A DNA stretch of 64,000 nt from Cristatella mucedo (GCA_009760855.2 WPIO01000012.1:2188501-2252500); one strand, 5' to 3'; numbered from the stretch's first letter, positions 35,699 through 50,600 are shown. Translations and numbers: made by a program. The notes: generated by a model from the sequence alone, not told the origin.

Positions 35699-38600
35699 TG
35701 ACTTATTGATTTGCCTCGCACAGCTAGTTGATTATTTGTGTTGCTTGGTAGCATTAAGCATGCATGACCTATCACCTGTATAGGTCAAAATGTAGTAAGG
35801 TTTTCAACACTGACTTCGAAAATAACATATTGGCCCGACTTGTAAGTATACTGCATAGTAGCACTTTTATGAGTCCTAAGAGTATCTGCCCTCTAGCAGC
35901 TGTACTTTATTACTGTATTGTAATATGTCTTCATCTGTAACTCCAAAAGCCTACAAGGACCAAGTGGATGTCACACTGGAGAGTATTCCATAGTGCACCC
36001 GAAGTCTAAGTTTCTTTCGGTGAGCCTCTGTCATGTGAGACCGTTGACCTCCTGGTGAGTCGTTCGCCTGGCCATAAACCGCTCATCAAAATATTCCCTT
36101 GAGCATTGACCATCCATCGACGAAACAAAGTAGGGAACTTCCAAGACAGAATCAAGCATGCATACCAAGCCGCTATAGTTTGCAGCCCTTGCTGCTTAAT
36201 AATAATAATAGTAATAATAATAACAATAAAAATAATACATTTGATAAAGCGCCCTCAGAGAACTTGATCTCTTTCTAGGCGCTTTACATTTGCTGCAAAG
36301 GAAACACGATCGAATGGTGAGTGGTATTATGCTTGATAAACAACATGAATTACATGTTTAGGGGTGACATGCACAGGGTCGGCATGCAAGTGTGGTTAGT
36401 GGCAGCATGCACAGTGTCAGCATGCATAAGCACATAAAGGTTGAATCACAGGGACACACTAAATGCTGTCATAAATAGGGGCATTTTTAATTTCTTTTTA
36501 AATGTAGTCGATTCAAAGGATGTCGTGACGCAAGTCGGGAGTGAGTTCCAGGCTTTGAGAGCATACGAACTAAATGCACGGTCTCCAAAGTATTTGAGGT
36601 TTGTACGAGGTATTAGTAAAAAGTTAGATTCCGAAAAACGGGCGTGCGATGCTTAGCCTGGTGGGGGAGTAGATCTGATAGGTAGGCTAGAGCCAAAAAA
36701 TGAAGGGATCTAAAATTAAGCGACAGAACCTTGAAGTCGATGCGTTGCTTGACTGGGAGCCAGTGCAGGTCGGCTAGAAGTGGTGTGATGTGACAACTGC
36801 GCCACTCACGACAGACCAGCCTAGCTGCAGTGTGCTGCACCAGCTGCAAGGGCCTGATTGCACAGGCCGGTAGACCAGCAAGCAGTGAGTTACAGAAGTC
36901 AAGACGGAATGTCACAAATGCATGGACCAGCTTAGATGTGGTATCCCTATCTAAACAATGGTTGTAAATAATGCTTGTATGTGTTGCCGCCTATCGAGAG
37001 AACCGGTGCGCCCAAGCTTATGTTTAGTGCCCAATAGAAATAGTCGGAAAGTCATCGTCATACGCATACCGTTATGGCTATCACCATTCTCTATAGACAT
37101 TAGAGCTCATTGTACAATCGACACCTCAGAGCAGCCATGCCAGCAGAGCTCTTGCCTCAGCATCGGAGCTTGCAGTGTTGGACATATTCCATGAGTTGAT
37201 TGCTCTTTTGTATGCATAATTTGTTACATCTGAAATGTTAATAAAAATTTATTTGTATCTTAGGAGTATTTATTTTGAACTGTCGTGATCTATAGGCGTT
37301 CTTAAACATATGAGATGGATGCATCTGCAGTTGGTTACCATTCTTTGCACATGCTGTAATAAGTTCTTATTTTTTGTGGCTCGGCATCTCCGCACCATTC
37401 CTTGAGCAGTTTTTGCAGCCACTTATGCTTCATCTGTATGGAGCCCACTTTGTTATGTCTTAACACCTACGTTGGCCACAGGCAATAGATGATAACACTA
37501 CTGTTGTGTGCCCCAGGTGTTGCTCTGTATGTGAAGTAGTAAGTAGTGGTGTTTTCTTGCATGCTGAGGCTTAGCCGGTACACAGCTTCTGGGTTGCCAA
37601 AGCAGCAGCTGTGTACTGCCATCACACTGCCTTGCTTAATCGCACCATTAGAGGAAATTGTGGGATCCCAGCAAATTCTTATCTGACTGGGTGCTTGTGC
37701 ATCAGCTCTCAGTAGAAAGAGTCGGCAATTTTGTGCTGGTGTTCGTTCATCCAGGCAGATAGCATGTCTGCCATGGTAACTCATCTGAAGAATTTGAAAA
37801 ATCCAGTTGCATTATTGTTTGTACCTTTGATTAATGTGCTATATCGAGTGCTTTGTTGTATCGTCAAGCTTATGTTATGTTGAAAAACAGAGCTTGTTTA
37901 GGAGATCGAATGATCCTCAGAAAAAAAGATGTATATATACAATCAGACAGAGACAGGCAGACAGACTGACATATAAATAGATAGGTATAGATATAAGCCC
38001 TCGGCTCCATTGCAGCTCCTTGATTGGTTGCTTTCGTGTAGCTTTTAGCTTACAGCTTTGACAATTTTTTCGGTAAACCTGGACTTGTAATCTTTCTCTA
38101 CCAGACATGAGTACCAGCATGCAAACCTTGTCGTTCCGGTAGCCACCGTGGTCTTGCACGTTGTAGTCGACCATGTCAGCACATGCCGATGGAAAACCAG
38201 TTTGACAGCGCATTCTAATTATTCGGGAGAAATCGTTTGTCTCATATGTTTAAGGCCCTTGATACCACTAATGGTTCTAGTTTTTGTCTCTGATCTGTGA
38301 GTAATGAAAAGCGATTAATAGCCACTCATAAGAGCTTCCTAAAAACAGTCGTCGCTGTTCGTAGGAGACTTTTGAAACATTTTGTTTTATGCCTTTGCTC
38401 TGATTCAGCATAATCAGGCTAGGAAATTACTTGGCTGTTTGGGGTCTGCTTTCGTCGTCTGTCAAAGGTGCCGGATAGAGCTACGACTGACAACCTCAAG
38501 CTTTACACTGTGCCAGTTTCTTCATACTAGCTTGGCTGAGCTTTATTGCTCGAAAGAACCTCATCTTCAAAGATCAGGCTTTTGCTGTCTTTCAGCCGTG

Positions 38601-41600
38601 GCGTGTAGGGATATTATTATCGTTGACTGACTAGTATATCACATTTATTGTTGCAGCTAATGCAGCCGCTAACGTAAGCCATTATTTGCTTAGTTGAAGT
38701 TGCCGATCGGCATTTCATGAAACAGGGCTTTTGCTCTACTATCGTATCCTAGCTAAACTAAATTCCGTTGCCAGCCCAAATTGTATAGGATTTTGATTGT
38801 AAGATCTCTTCAAGCTGTCAGATATGAAATTGACCATTGGAGAATGTGCTTTTTCGTTTCAGGATAGACTGCTGTACATGGACTGTGGTGCTGATCGACA
38901 TCACAGTACGACCGTGCTCATCTCCTTGAACAAAATGACGCTGGAGCAAGAGGATAGCATTGAGCTGCAAGGTAAGCACATGTGGCCCACCGAGTGCCTC
39001 CACTACAGTTTGCGCAATATAATCGCTTAGTGGATGTGGTTTGCTGACTGCTGCAACAGTTATAAGGAAAAAGGTAAAAATTTAAGTTTGACTGATGCAT
39101 GTTGTGTGTGTCGTCTGCAGAGGAGCCTTAGGGGTTATCACCCCACTGGCAGTGGCAATAAAAGAGTTGCATGCTGGAGGATGCAAACCACGACTTGGGC
39201 CATAAAGTGCAAGAAATTTACTACTGGACTAAATCAAGGGGCGGCTAAGCGTTCTGATTAGTGTGTATTTGTGTGCAAGTTGGTTTGAGTTAAATATTTG
39301 TCTTTGTGTCTGTATGCATTCCATGCACATAACAGAATGACATTTAGAGCGCTTCCACATTTAGGCCACCGTAGCATTGGTCGTGTGCTGGCATATCTGC
39401 TCGAGAGGAAGGGGATAGTCAATCTAAATCAGTAAAGGCCAGCTGTGGTCACTGCTAGTAGACTGGGTTGTGGCATTTAGTATTTATAGGAAGTAGCTCT
39501 GAAAGTTGTGAGGCCAGTCCTTTAAATTTTTGCGATGCAGTGGATTAGGCTGGTTATCACTGTGGCTGTCTAGTTGTGGTATAAAGTATGTGCCGATTGT
39601 TGCATTAGTTTGCAGTGCTCTGGCTAAGCCAAACTGCTGAGACATGTTTCGCTTCTGTGTGCTGCACTTGAGTAGCATTGACTTTCTTATTTCTACTCGG
39701 TCTTTTAGAATTGCAATAACCTTTACGTAGCTTGGCTACTCTTGGTCTTCAGTGTGACAAACGCTAGCATTAAGAAAATGGCTATAATGGGGGTAGCTAT
39801 AACCGAATTTCTTATGACCTAAGCCGACTGCTTTGCATTCGAGTTTGTCGAATGGGAGTACTCATAACATGAAGCCTGCATCGGAGTTTCAACCCGTGAC
39901 AATTGTGTGGCATCTTTTCTTTACATTCACCTGTGTCGTGAAACGTTTGACTGCCTGTAGACTGCTGTGCAGCATTATGCTCTTACTTACTAAGGCTGTT
40001 GTCATGTGCAGCTGTGTGGCCTGTGTGTGTCGTCTGCTGCATCTCTTCCTACATGATTACTTTTGCTACCTAAAGCCACCCTATTTCAGGTGGTTTTCTG
40101 GAACTGGCCTTGCATTCCTATGGAGAACGTCAACCGAACTTGGTTGTTCTTCTCGTGATGACTTTCTAGATGCCTCTGTGTGTGTGTGCATAAAGTACGT
40201 GTGTCACTTCAATTTGTAGGCAGCATGCTTCAGGGACTACTTTTCAGTGACGGCAAGCACACTGGGCAGCTTCTGGCTGACGACGAGGTAAAGCTAAGCT
40301 GTGGTTCGGCAAGTGTAAAATGCATTCAGCAAGTCAAGCTGCCAAACAGTATTTTAAGGTTATCTAATGTTCAGTGCATTGGGTGCCTTGTTTACCACCC
40401 CTGTAGGTCACCTATGTCCAACTTGTTTTAGAGGCATATATGGCAAGGTAGAGGTGGGGTCGGTGGAAATAAGAGCTCACACAAGTGAGAGTTTTTCACT
40501 TGATGGCCGAGGCTAGGGCCTGGGCGAGGGCCGGGGCGATAGATGTGAGAGTTTGATCGTCAACACGAGGTGTTTGCTATCACAGTGTTGTTCTAGTGCT
40601 GTTTCTCTATGTGAATGCTTCCTTTTTATTTCTATTAAAGGACAACTTGGTTGTCAATACACTTTCGGACATCATGAGTGCAGCTCCCAGAATCGAGAAT
40701 CAAATGCAGCTGAAACTGTCACTGAAAAGTCTGAAAGTGAGCGGCAGCACTCCTTTTGACTCCCTAAACGAACTTCACACTATTGGTAAGCAAGCTGGGC
40801 TCCAACGAGAAAGCCAAAGCTTTTGTTTATGTATTCTGAACCCTGATCTTGCCTAAGGCCGATCAAAAGGGAAGCCGAAGGGCTGACTTGTTCTTCGATG
40901 ACATTCCATGCTGCTTAATGGGAGGTTGCTGCCCTCCCCCAGCCCCCTGTTGTTACACTGCTGTTCGGCTCATGCTTGGAGTACTTCAGCTTTCTTGTGG
41001 CAGCAGCATTTCACTGGTAGAACGGTGGAATCACTAATGTGCAGCCTCTCTTGTGAACTGGGCCTCCTGCTGCCCAGCAACCGCATGCGGTTTGCTGTTT
41101 AGACTTTTCATGCGACGAAGACATTCAGGACGTCCAATGTGGCAAGGACTTTGCCGTGATACTGACTGTGTCGGGTCGTCTATATTATGCTGGCAAGGCA
41201 GGCAGTCTAGGGCTGAAGACCCCTCAGTCGCTGCCAGGCGGTGGCAGCATTCCAGCCTCAGCACTACCAACGTCTGCACAACATTTGGTGCCGGTAGAGT
41301 CCACATGGCGAGAGTGGCCTGCCACGACTAAGATGGGCAAAATAGTGCAGCTGGCAGCCGGTCATGACGGGTTGCATGTGCTCTTATTGGCAGCTGATGG
41401 TACCGTCTGGTTTGTCGGCACAGCCCGGCGTGGTGAGGATGGTGAAACAGGTGCAGGTCAGTGTGCACGTGTCCACAGCATTCTGGCGGTCGTGTGCTGC
41501 TGCCTTTGCAAAAGGCACCCCTGATGTCCAATTTGTCGGTTGTAACTTGTTTTGTGCATCTTGATTTTGTCTGATCTTAGTGAAGCAGCACAAGAGGATT

Positions 41601-44600
41601 GCAAAGCCCGGCAAGCCGCGGAAGCTAGTAAGGCTGGAGGGTCACACGATCGTAAAAGTGGCCGCCAACAGTGGCAGCAGTGCATGTGTGACACGCAATG
41701 GAAGCCTGTATATATTCGGCAAGGATGCTGTTCACTGTGACGGCACTGGTAAGAAGCAACCTGCCAGGCTGAACGATCTCCCTACCGAAAGGTTGACTCG
41801 TGTGCTGGTCGGTATTAGCTGTAAAATAAAAGAATACCTGACCTTGTTTGTTGGAGAGAACTATTGCAGATATACTCTGTGGCAGCATGCATTGTATCCC
41901 GAGAGTAACGGAAGCAGTGGCCACCTGGTTGTGGTAGATGTCAATGTATTGGTGGAAAAACATGCTTCCACCTGCAGAATTCGAATTGCCTGTGCTGGGA
42001 CCCAGAGCTCGTGGCATTAATTGCAACATCATACAGTATTAAATACACCAAAGTTGCTTACTAAATCAGGCTTTGAAAAGCCTTATTTAACAAGGTTAAA
42101 GGAAAAAGGTTAAAGGAGGCCCTGGAAACTGCAAGGTATGCAAATCTTGTGTATAGGAAACATTGGTGACCTTTCTCTACTTGCTTGAACAAATTAAAAA
42201 AATATGATATGGCTGAGCACCTTTAAATACTGCTGATTATAGGCTAGAGTGGCTGGTGTGGTGTGTGACTGCTAAACGAGGCATCTGCGGAGACCAGCGT
42301 TTAACAATCTGGATCAGCAGATAATGCTGGATGGAGACCGACTTACAGTCGTTCTGATCAGGTCTCAATAGAGATGCAACTTATACATAGATCGACAACC
42401 AAACCAGTAAAAACTGCTGTATATATCCGACCCCTCGGGAAGTTTACGACTGGCTCTTGCTCCAACATCCGGCCAAAGCACATGGTGGCATCCTTGAACA
42501 GCAGTGTGCTTCACTGCATTGTGTCTGCTAGGGCCAGGTTAGAAAACAGCAGTGTGAGGTAACATCAGATGAATCAATCTTTGCTGCCGCCACCAGGCAA
42601 TCGGTCACCAGTAAAAAGAAAACGACCGTCCCAGTGAAGTTGCAGTTAGTGCTATGAGCTATGAATTCCAAGATCGAAATGTTTGCTGCATTGTTCTTTG
42701 CATGCATACATGTGCTGAAATTGAGCATGGCATAACTAAGCAAGTGGTGTGCTTCCTTCCCAGTAGATGTGACGTGCATGAAAAGAAGCTGGATTCTCTT
42801 ATATAAATGTGTTACTATTGTAATTATTATTACAACTTCTGCTCTTTTTTGTCCCATGTAAAACTCATTTCCATGATCTTTCGAAACCACATCTTCTCTT
42901 CTGCTACCGACATCTACTCTCCTGCTACCGACATCTTGTCTCCTGCTACCGACATATTCTCTCTTGCTACCGTCTGTAGCACATCATTTCCAGCCTCCTG
43001 CGATGCTAAGTCTATGCTACTAACTTCCTTGACTGCCCTCCTGAGTCAGCTATGCCTCTCACTTTTGCTTGATTGTGTGAGATCGAGTTTGTTAGCCACC
43101 GTGTCTGCACTGGAAGCTACTTGGCTAGCAGATGCTATAGAAAACTTTCCAGTGTGACACCCAAGACAGTTTTGCTTTGTGAAGCTAGTGATGAGATTCA
43201 GTACATTACATTACATCTAAGGACTTGGTGAGCAATGGTATCAAATGCTCCCTAGAAATCCAGCAGAATTAGCTGACGAACCGACCTCAGTCAGCACTCC
43301 TGAGATGATCGTTATGCAGTCGCAACAGTGCTGACTGTATGGTGTGATTATTCAATTAGGCAGCCCCTGGGTCACATTATTTAGCCTCTGGGTCGTAACC
43401 AGGGTTAAGGTTTAAGATGTTAATCCTAGGTAATGAGTTCGAGCCCTGAAGCAGGCAATCGTTGGTTTCCTTCTGAAAGAGGAGTAATATCGGCTTTATG
43501 GTCTAATGCAGCCTCATTAAATGAGGCTGCTGAATCAGCCTGTCTTAACTCTTCACCGTCTTCGTGTCTTTCGACTTCAATGAGAACATGCCCAGATTAT
43601 CGATTTTCTGAGACACCCGTTAAGTGACCATTTGACAGCTTGCTTTTTAGTCATCATGAAACACCTGTGTATCTTAAGCATGTGTTTCAGGTTCCAGCTA
43701 ATGTTAATCGATTGCTGAGACTGAATGCTGAATTTCTGATTATATATGTATTCACATTTCTACTTCGTCGTTTGTGTGCCATAGTGGCCCCTCGTGATTT
43801 TTGTTGGATTTTGCAATCTGACCTCATGGCATGACTGTCAGGCATACTGGATAATATTTAAAAAGGCGTGCCATTGCTTTAAATTTGATGGGATCCCGGG
43901 AAGTTATTGGTTGATTACAAGCATAACTTGAAGATTCTGTCACCTGCATGTTGACTCCTGCAACTTTCAGTGTGATTTTACTTATGAGGCAGTTGCTGTT
44001 GTGGTATGGAGTGGTGGCTCACGCTTGAGTTGGCGTTTTTTCGTTGTCCTATAGAGATTTTCTCTTTCTTCTTAGGTCTGATGGCGGGTGTGCAGCATGT
44101 GGTTGATGTCGCCCTCGGTAAAGCTCACGGTGCAATCATTACTGCTAACGGCGAGGTGCTCACTTTTGGAGTGAACAACAAAGGCCAGTGTGGTCGGACT
44201 TGTCCATCGACCTCATCTGCACGAGAGGGTAGGGTGCTTTTAGACTTGGCATACTCAGCCCCCTGCTTCACCAGAAAATATATACACTGTCTGCTACTGC
44301 AAAAGCAAAGACAGTACCTGTAATAACATGTTGATGGCCCCTTTGACTGTTTGCAGTGAACATGGCTGCAACTTTGGATGGCACGATGTTGCCGTTTGCT
44401 GTTCAGGCTGATGATCGAAGTATGCGTGATGTCATAGATGCTGCTCCCATCTGCATAGACCACAACTTCTCCATTGAGGATTGCATGGTGTGCACTCTGT
44501 GTGGAGAATGTACTGGCTATGGTGCATGCTGTGTCAACAGCCGGTTGCCAGGACGCAGTCTGGGCCAGTAAGTGACGTCTCATAGACTTGTTCATGCATT

Positions 44601-47600
44601 TTGAGCATCTTTCAGGTACATGGGTGAGAGTAGTGAGCAAATGTAAATTGGGTAGGTTTAAAGTTTGTGGCTGCCGACACTTGTTGATGTTTGTTTACAC
44701 GATATGGTACCAATGCACACTGACATTTGACTTTGAACCTCACAAGACTGCTCTTCAAGCAGCAATAGCAGAAGTCTTGCTAGCAGACATGCGCAACTCG
44801 CAGATCTCCACACGCACGCGGGCTCCACAATCTGTTTGGTGACCTTTTGAATGCCATAGCAACGTAAGTCTAAGGGTAAATGTCGAAAAAATATGGAGAA
44901 ATGAGTCCAGAAATCGAATTTTTGTTTAGGAAGTCACAGCATTTCCACTTAAAAGAAAAGATGATTATGCAAACCATGTCTAACCCGGGAGTGAACTAGA
45001 AACAAAATACCTACAAATACTAAATATACCTATCTCAGAATCATATGCGACTTAATATCCCAACTTGTTGATGCTTGCTATATCGAAGTACATGTTTGCA
45101 ATTTCTTGAGGTGCATGTAGGTTGATTAAGTATTTCGACCTGTCGTCTACCGTCCTGGACCTATATTTTCTGCAAAAATGGACATCTATATCAATGCTCA
45201 TCCAACCGAAACCAGAAATACACTACTGCAGTGATGTGCAAGCATATATAAACTCACACTTCAAATTTCACATCAATCCGTGAAGTATTAGCTGAGTTGG
45301 GGATATTACCAGGCATATAGCTACATTGTAAATTAAGCTGCTTAAAAGTCGAAAGCTTGCACCTCAACAAGCTGCAAACATATGTCTCGATGTACCAACC
45401 TTCAACAAGTACAATTCGCATGTGATGTTGTAATCAGAAAATTTTAATTTGTAGGTATTTTGCATCCGGTTTACTTCCAGATTCGATATGGTTTGCACAA
45501 TCATCTTTTCCTTTAAAGTGAAAATGGTCACTGCAGTAGGCATCGGTAAGACTTTCAAATTAGATACTTAGCAATATTACGCTCTAGGGCAAGCAGCTTC
45601 TGGTACCGATCAAAATCTCCAGCTATTACTGCAGAGCCAAATTTGACAACATGGCAAACTAGTAAACACGTGGGTGAAGTAGCTAAGCAATGGTCGTACA
45701 AGCACAGCTGTAATGCAGGTGCTTGCCTCTGAAGCATTAGTAAATTGGCTGTAGATTGCTCATTTTTTTCAAGGAGTGTGCCAGGATGTCAGATACTATG
45801 CTTGTGTGCGTACTTGCCAAAAGTACACCGTGTTTGCAGGCAACAGCTTGCCGTCCTTGTTTTCTCTTCTCGTGCCCCCTTTTATGGATAGGTTGGGAAA
45901 ACCACTGTCCATTGTGCTGTTGTGTTTTGTATGCGCATTCGTGCTGCTTTAGTGCTGGCCTCTTCTGTACGAAACTGCTAAGGGAAATTCGTGGCATTCG
46001 TGCATCGAAATCTCTTAAGCTCGCTTTCTCCACCATGGGCATGAGTTGCTGTCTCGAAACAGGGCAGTGGTGCTTATTGTATTTTCTTTTACCCTGCACT
46101 GATTGGAAGCAATAGGCAAAGCCTTCTGTTAGAGTCTACAAAACGCTAATAGTCATTCTACTCTTCGTACTTGCCTCTCTTCACACCTCCCCGTCCGTCT
46201 TCCTGATCCACCACTTGCTTCTCCCCATCCACTCTGCTTGAAAGCCTTAAATCAAGTCGATCCTTATCAGTTCTCATCACGACTTATAAAGTTGAGGGAT
46301 GCACCTGAGATGCAAGCCAACCCTCCTCCAGCTGCACTTGCTGTCTGTGTGTGAACCCTGGCAACAAAATGACGGCAAAGCCAACTCACCTTTGCAGCAC
46401 TTCTGCCGGCATATTGCTTCTGCCGGCATCTTACCGTCAACACGAGCATGCCCCATTAGGCCCAAATTAAGCTAATGTGGTGCTTACGTGCCTTTGCAGA
46501 CTGTGTGGTTGTGGGCACGGGGACTCGGGCTGCATCACCTGTGGCATGTGCCGCACATGTGCTGCTGATCCACTGGCTGCCTATCTCGAGGAGCTGGTGG
46601 CTGTGGCTGGCGAATCTCACCCAGCTGTCGAAGCAGCTGCTGCCAATGCTGATTATGGCAGTGAAGCCGAGATGAGGATGTGCGCCGTTCACGGAGCCCA
46701 TCAGCATGCTGAGGCTGATGCTGCAGACGGTTGCGCCTATCATTCCCGCCTCATGGAAAATGCTGCAGCAATTTTTCGTCTGTCGGGTAAGCCATGAAGA
46801 CCACTGTGTTGATCTATTGCCCTCTATCCTCACGGCTATATTTGGAAGTCGGCATGGATTCGTCAGCATCTTACCTAGCCTGCAAACACGACCAGTGAAA
46901 GTTATTGTAGGGCTGGGTGGGGATGTCTGTCACCCCAAAATTGCAGTTACAGTAGCACTGCGGCGAGTTTAACAACGGTTGCAGAACCGGCACGAAGAAT
47001 CGTCACCAGGTTCCTTCAGCAAGAGGCCATGCGCAAGAAACAGGAGGCACTGTCGGCAGACACACCTCATCTCAGTAGGCCTCCAGCAGCAGCAGTAGCA
47101 GCAATCACATACCGCACTTCCATTGCTGATATCACCGGTAAAGGCTTGTGGGGAGTGAGCACCAGTGCTGCTGCATCTCTTTATTTGCTTGCTCCTGCTT
47201 ATTATGACGCAAACGTCATCTTGCTCCCTTACAGCAGTGGACATGTATTCTGAACTGGAAGCATCGCGTTTGGGGGCCCTGCCTCCTGCGCCTGTTAAGC
47301 TGGGCCATAGTAGGGCGCGAGCTACACAGGTGGCCTGTGGCCTTCATCACACTGGTAAGCAGCAGCATTGAGCGATTCAGTGCTGCCCACTGTTTTTTGA
47401 AGGCTCTGCCAGCTGCATGCGTATCCATGGCCGTGAAGCTGCAAATAATTTTGTGTGACTCACGTTGAATCTCGTTATATTTTCTCATAATGCTTTCCGA
47501 ACTTGCAGTCGTCCTTTTGGAGAGCGGCGAAGTGTACACATTTGGCAGCAACCAGTATGGTCAGCTCGGCATCGAGGGCACATTGACCAAGTAGGTCGCG

Positions 47601-50600
47601 ACAGTAACCCACTACGGCTGCCGTTCTCGTTCGTGTGACCTGTGTTTCCCTTATGGCGATTTCGTCTAAACGAGCAGTTTACACCCCAGCTCGTTGTAAA
47701 CTGCTGCTATCACCGTCCACCGTTGCTTCTCTTATGCAGGGGTAAAGTTTGCAAGGTGCGCATACCCGAGCGTGCCGTGCAGGTGTCGGCAGGCAGCTAT
47801 CATACTGCCGTAGTCACTGCCAATGGCAGGGTGTTCTCATTCGGTCACAACAACCACAACCAGCTCGGCCGGCCGACTGCACCAAAGGCAGCTACACCGA
47901 CTGTTACTGGCAGCACATTGGAGGCTGTTCCTTACATTGGCCCGTCGTACGGCTGCCGAGCCGCATGGGTGCATGCTGCTGCCGACCAGCTGTACATGAA
48001 CGTCGAAGAGTCGATCATAAACCCCGACAAGCTGATGAATTGCACTGTTTTTGCCAACACGACTCTCATTGGTGAGCCGGCTTATGATTCTTTTCTGATT
48101 TACCACGTCTATTTGGTGTGCTTCTTCGCACAGCTTGTTTTGCCTGCCTCGCGCTAATGGAGGTGACAGAAAGGCACGATTGTCTTTGGTGTGAGCTGTT
48201 GTGATTCATTCCTCCAATTCGAAAGATTGCATTCAATTCCCATCGACAGATTTGCACATTTTTCAATCTTTTTAATGGTACTAGATCAGATGGATTGTTT
48301 AATGCTGTTATAGATCCGGGTGACAGTTCAACTACCTGCTATTTCAGACGCTGGCTTAGTATGTCCTTTGTTAAGACCGAAGCAACTTCAGTGCAAAGCT
48401 GATTGTCAACAACCTTCATGTTACTCTGAAAACCGATGAGGGAAAATATAATAGCTGAATTGGTAGAACTGTTTTGATAATTATTAATCACGAGTCAGTA
48501 TGAGCTTTAGACTCATTAAAGTTTTGGAAGTTAATGGTATAAATCAGCTGATTCAACAGCCTCATCAATATAACAGCTGAAGATCCTTAGCGGCTATCAG
48601 CCCCACTTGCTGTGGGAAATCCAGGGTTGCCTGCTGCTGTTGGACTCGAACCCATGACCTGGGTCTTGAAGTGAAACCGATTTACTCCTAGCAGCAAAAG
48701 AGCCTTGGCTGTATAACCCCCCACGTGCTGTTTGCAATTAAAGATTGCCGGCTGCAGGATTCAAATCCACGACCTTGGTTGTAAAGTGCAAGCACCTTAC
48801 TTCTGGGCTAGTCACCTAGGCCCAACTAGTCGATAGTGTGAGTCATTAGTAAGAGTGTCGGCTTCTACGGACGGTAGCAACCAAAGCATCCTCGGTGCTA
48901 TAATTCATTTGTATAGCACCCCAAGAGAACTTAATCTCTATTCAGGTGCTTTACATATGCCTCGGGGCTCGAGCCCACGACCTCAGCCGGACCTTGGCCG
49001 GGGCGATCGCCTTAACTGCTGGACCAATCCAGCTCGGCGCTGCTAGAGGCAGGAACACTTTCTGCTGTACATGGCTTGTTTGCATGTCCTCATTGATGGC
49101 CGGTATTTATGCAGAAGATCGGCTCTGTAAACAGTCAGTACATTCAAGCTTTCTGCACGGTTAGGAACCACGTGCCACAATGGCTTGTTATGGATCTTAT
49201 TAGTCCTGGTTCTCCTCAGGCCAGACCACTTGGGCTGTTTTATTGAGGCTGGTCAAAAAGGCAAATAGCCCGCAACAGCTTTTCCAGAATGTGGTTGCTA
49301 GAGTGGTAATTAATTCAACAAATACAGCCACGTAATTCCTTGGTTAAATAAGCTTTGGTTTTCTCTAGACAGGGTATAGTCGAAAATTCTCATTCTGACT
49401 TACAAGACGGCCGTAGCTTTGTACTAAGCTAAACTGCTATAGCAATGTCAGCCTCAGACAGTACTATCAGACCCCATCAGAGCAATACAGTAGCTGTCAT
49501 TGTTTTGCTTGCACACAGTTTGCTGCAGGTGCTGCTGCTCTTTTAGGTCTGGACTGTGAATATCATTTAAAAAATGCTTACACCTTAATATTTCTATTAT
49601 TCTGCTAACGAGATTCTGTTACATTGATTCCCACTATCCTTGCTGTATCTTGTGTGCTGCTTTACTTTCTCAACTGTTCACTTACTCTCATTATCCTTCT
49701 CACTTCTACTTTGTTGCCATTGATGACTGTAGTTGGCAGCCGATTGCACATCGACAGCAGCTTAGGCTTTGAATCGAATTCTCTATTGAAAACTATCTAG
49801 TATCACGATAACGTATTCGTCGTGGTTTTCTTGAGTTACAAACTGAGATGCAAATATGCATGCACTATGCATTCATAATTATACATCTGCTCATTGTACA
49901 TTTATACATAGGTATGGTGGTAAACCATTGAGAGCACACACACACACACGTCGGCAGTCCGTGCGATTGGCTCTATGGTTCGTATGAATGGCGATGCCTG
50001 CATTCATGTGATCGAAAATCCGTGATCGCTAGAGAAGGCTCACCCATACATGCAAAATAATAATAACACCTAGATAATTTGAGCAATGCTCTAAGAGAAC
50101 TAAATCTCTGTTTAGGCACTTTGCATATCCTGGAGAGGCAGCATGTTAATTAGTTAGTGATGATATTCAACCGTGTCAGTACCCATGAGCACACAAAGGA
50201 TGGTTCGACCAATTCACTTTTGGATCGAGCAATTCACTTTTGGATCGAGCAATTTGCACGGATTGGGAATTCACACGTATCGAGCAATTTACACGGATCG
50301 ATAAATTCAATTTACACCGACCACCAAGCCATTCGCGCCGATCTCCGAGCCATTCGCGAAGACCGCCGAGCCTTCATGCGGACCGCTAAATGCAGTGAGG
50401 AGCAGGTGCATTTTAGCATATTTCTACATGCCGTCAAGTTGGGGCTTTTGTAACGTCAGTAGGGAGTGAGTTCCAGGCTTCGGGAGGATAAAAACTGAAG
50501 GCACATTTTCAAAGGATTTAAGTTTGGTTAGAGGCGCAACTAAACGACTTGAGTCAGAGAAGCTGGCTGATGATGCTTTACGGAACTAAGAAGTATTTCG

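Larger units (their letters stand above)
35116..38862 (+). other. MYCBP2 intron, 3.7 kb
   Basis: Contains a CA/TA microsatellite and an antisense LINE copy (listed separately). The remaining parts (35700-36195 and 36965-38860) show no homology that I recognise. Confidence 0.7.
41749..44075 (+). other. MYCBP2 intron, 2.3 kb
   Basis: Contains a LINE tail, a 21-bp minisatellite and a SINE B relic (listed separately). Other parts are unassigned. Confidence 0.7.
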
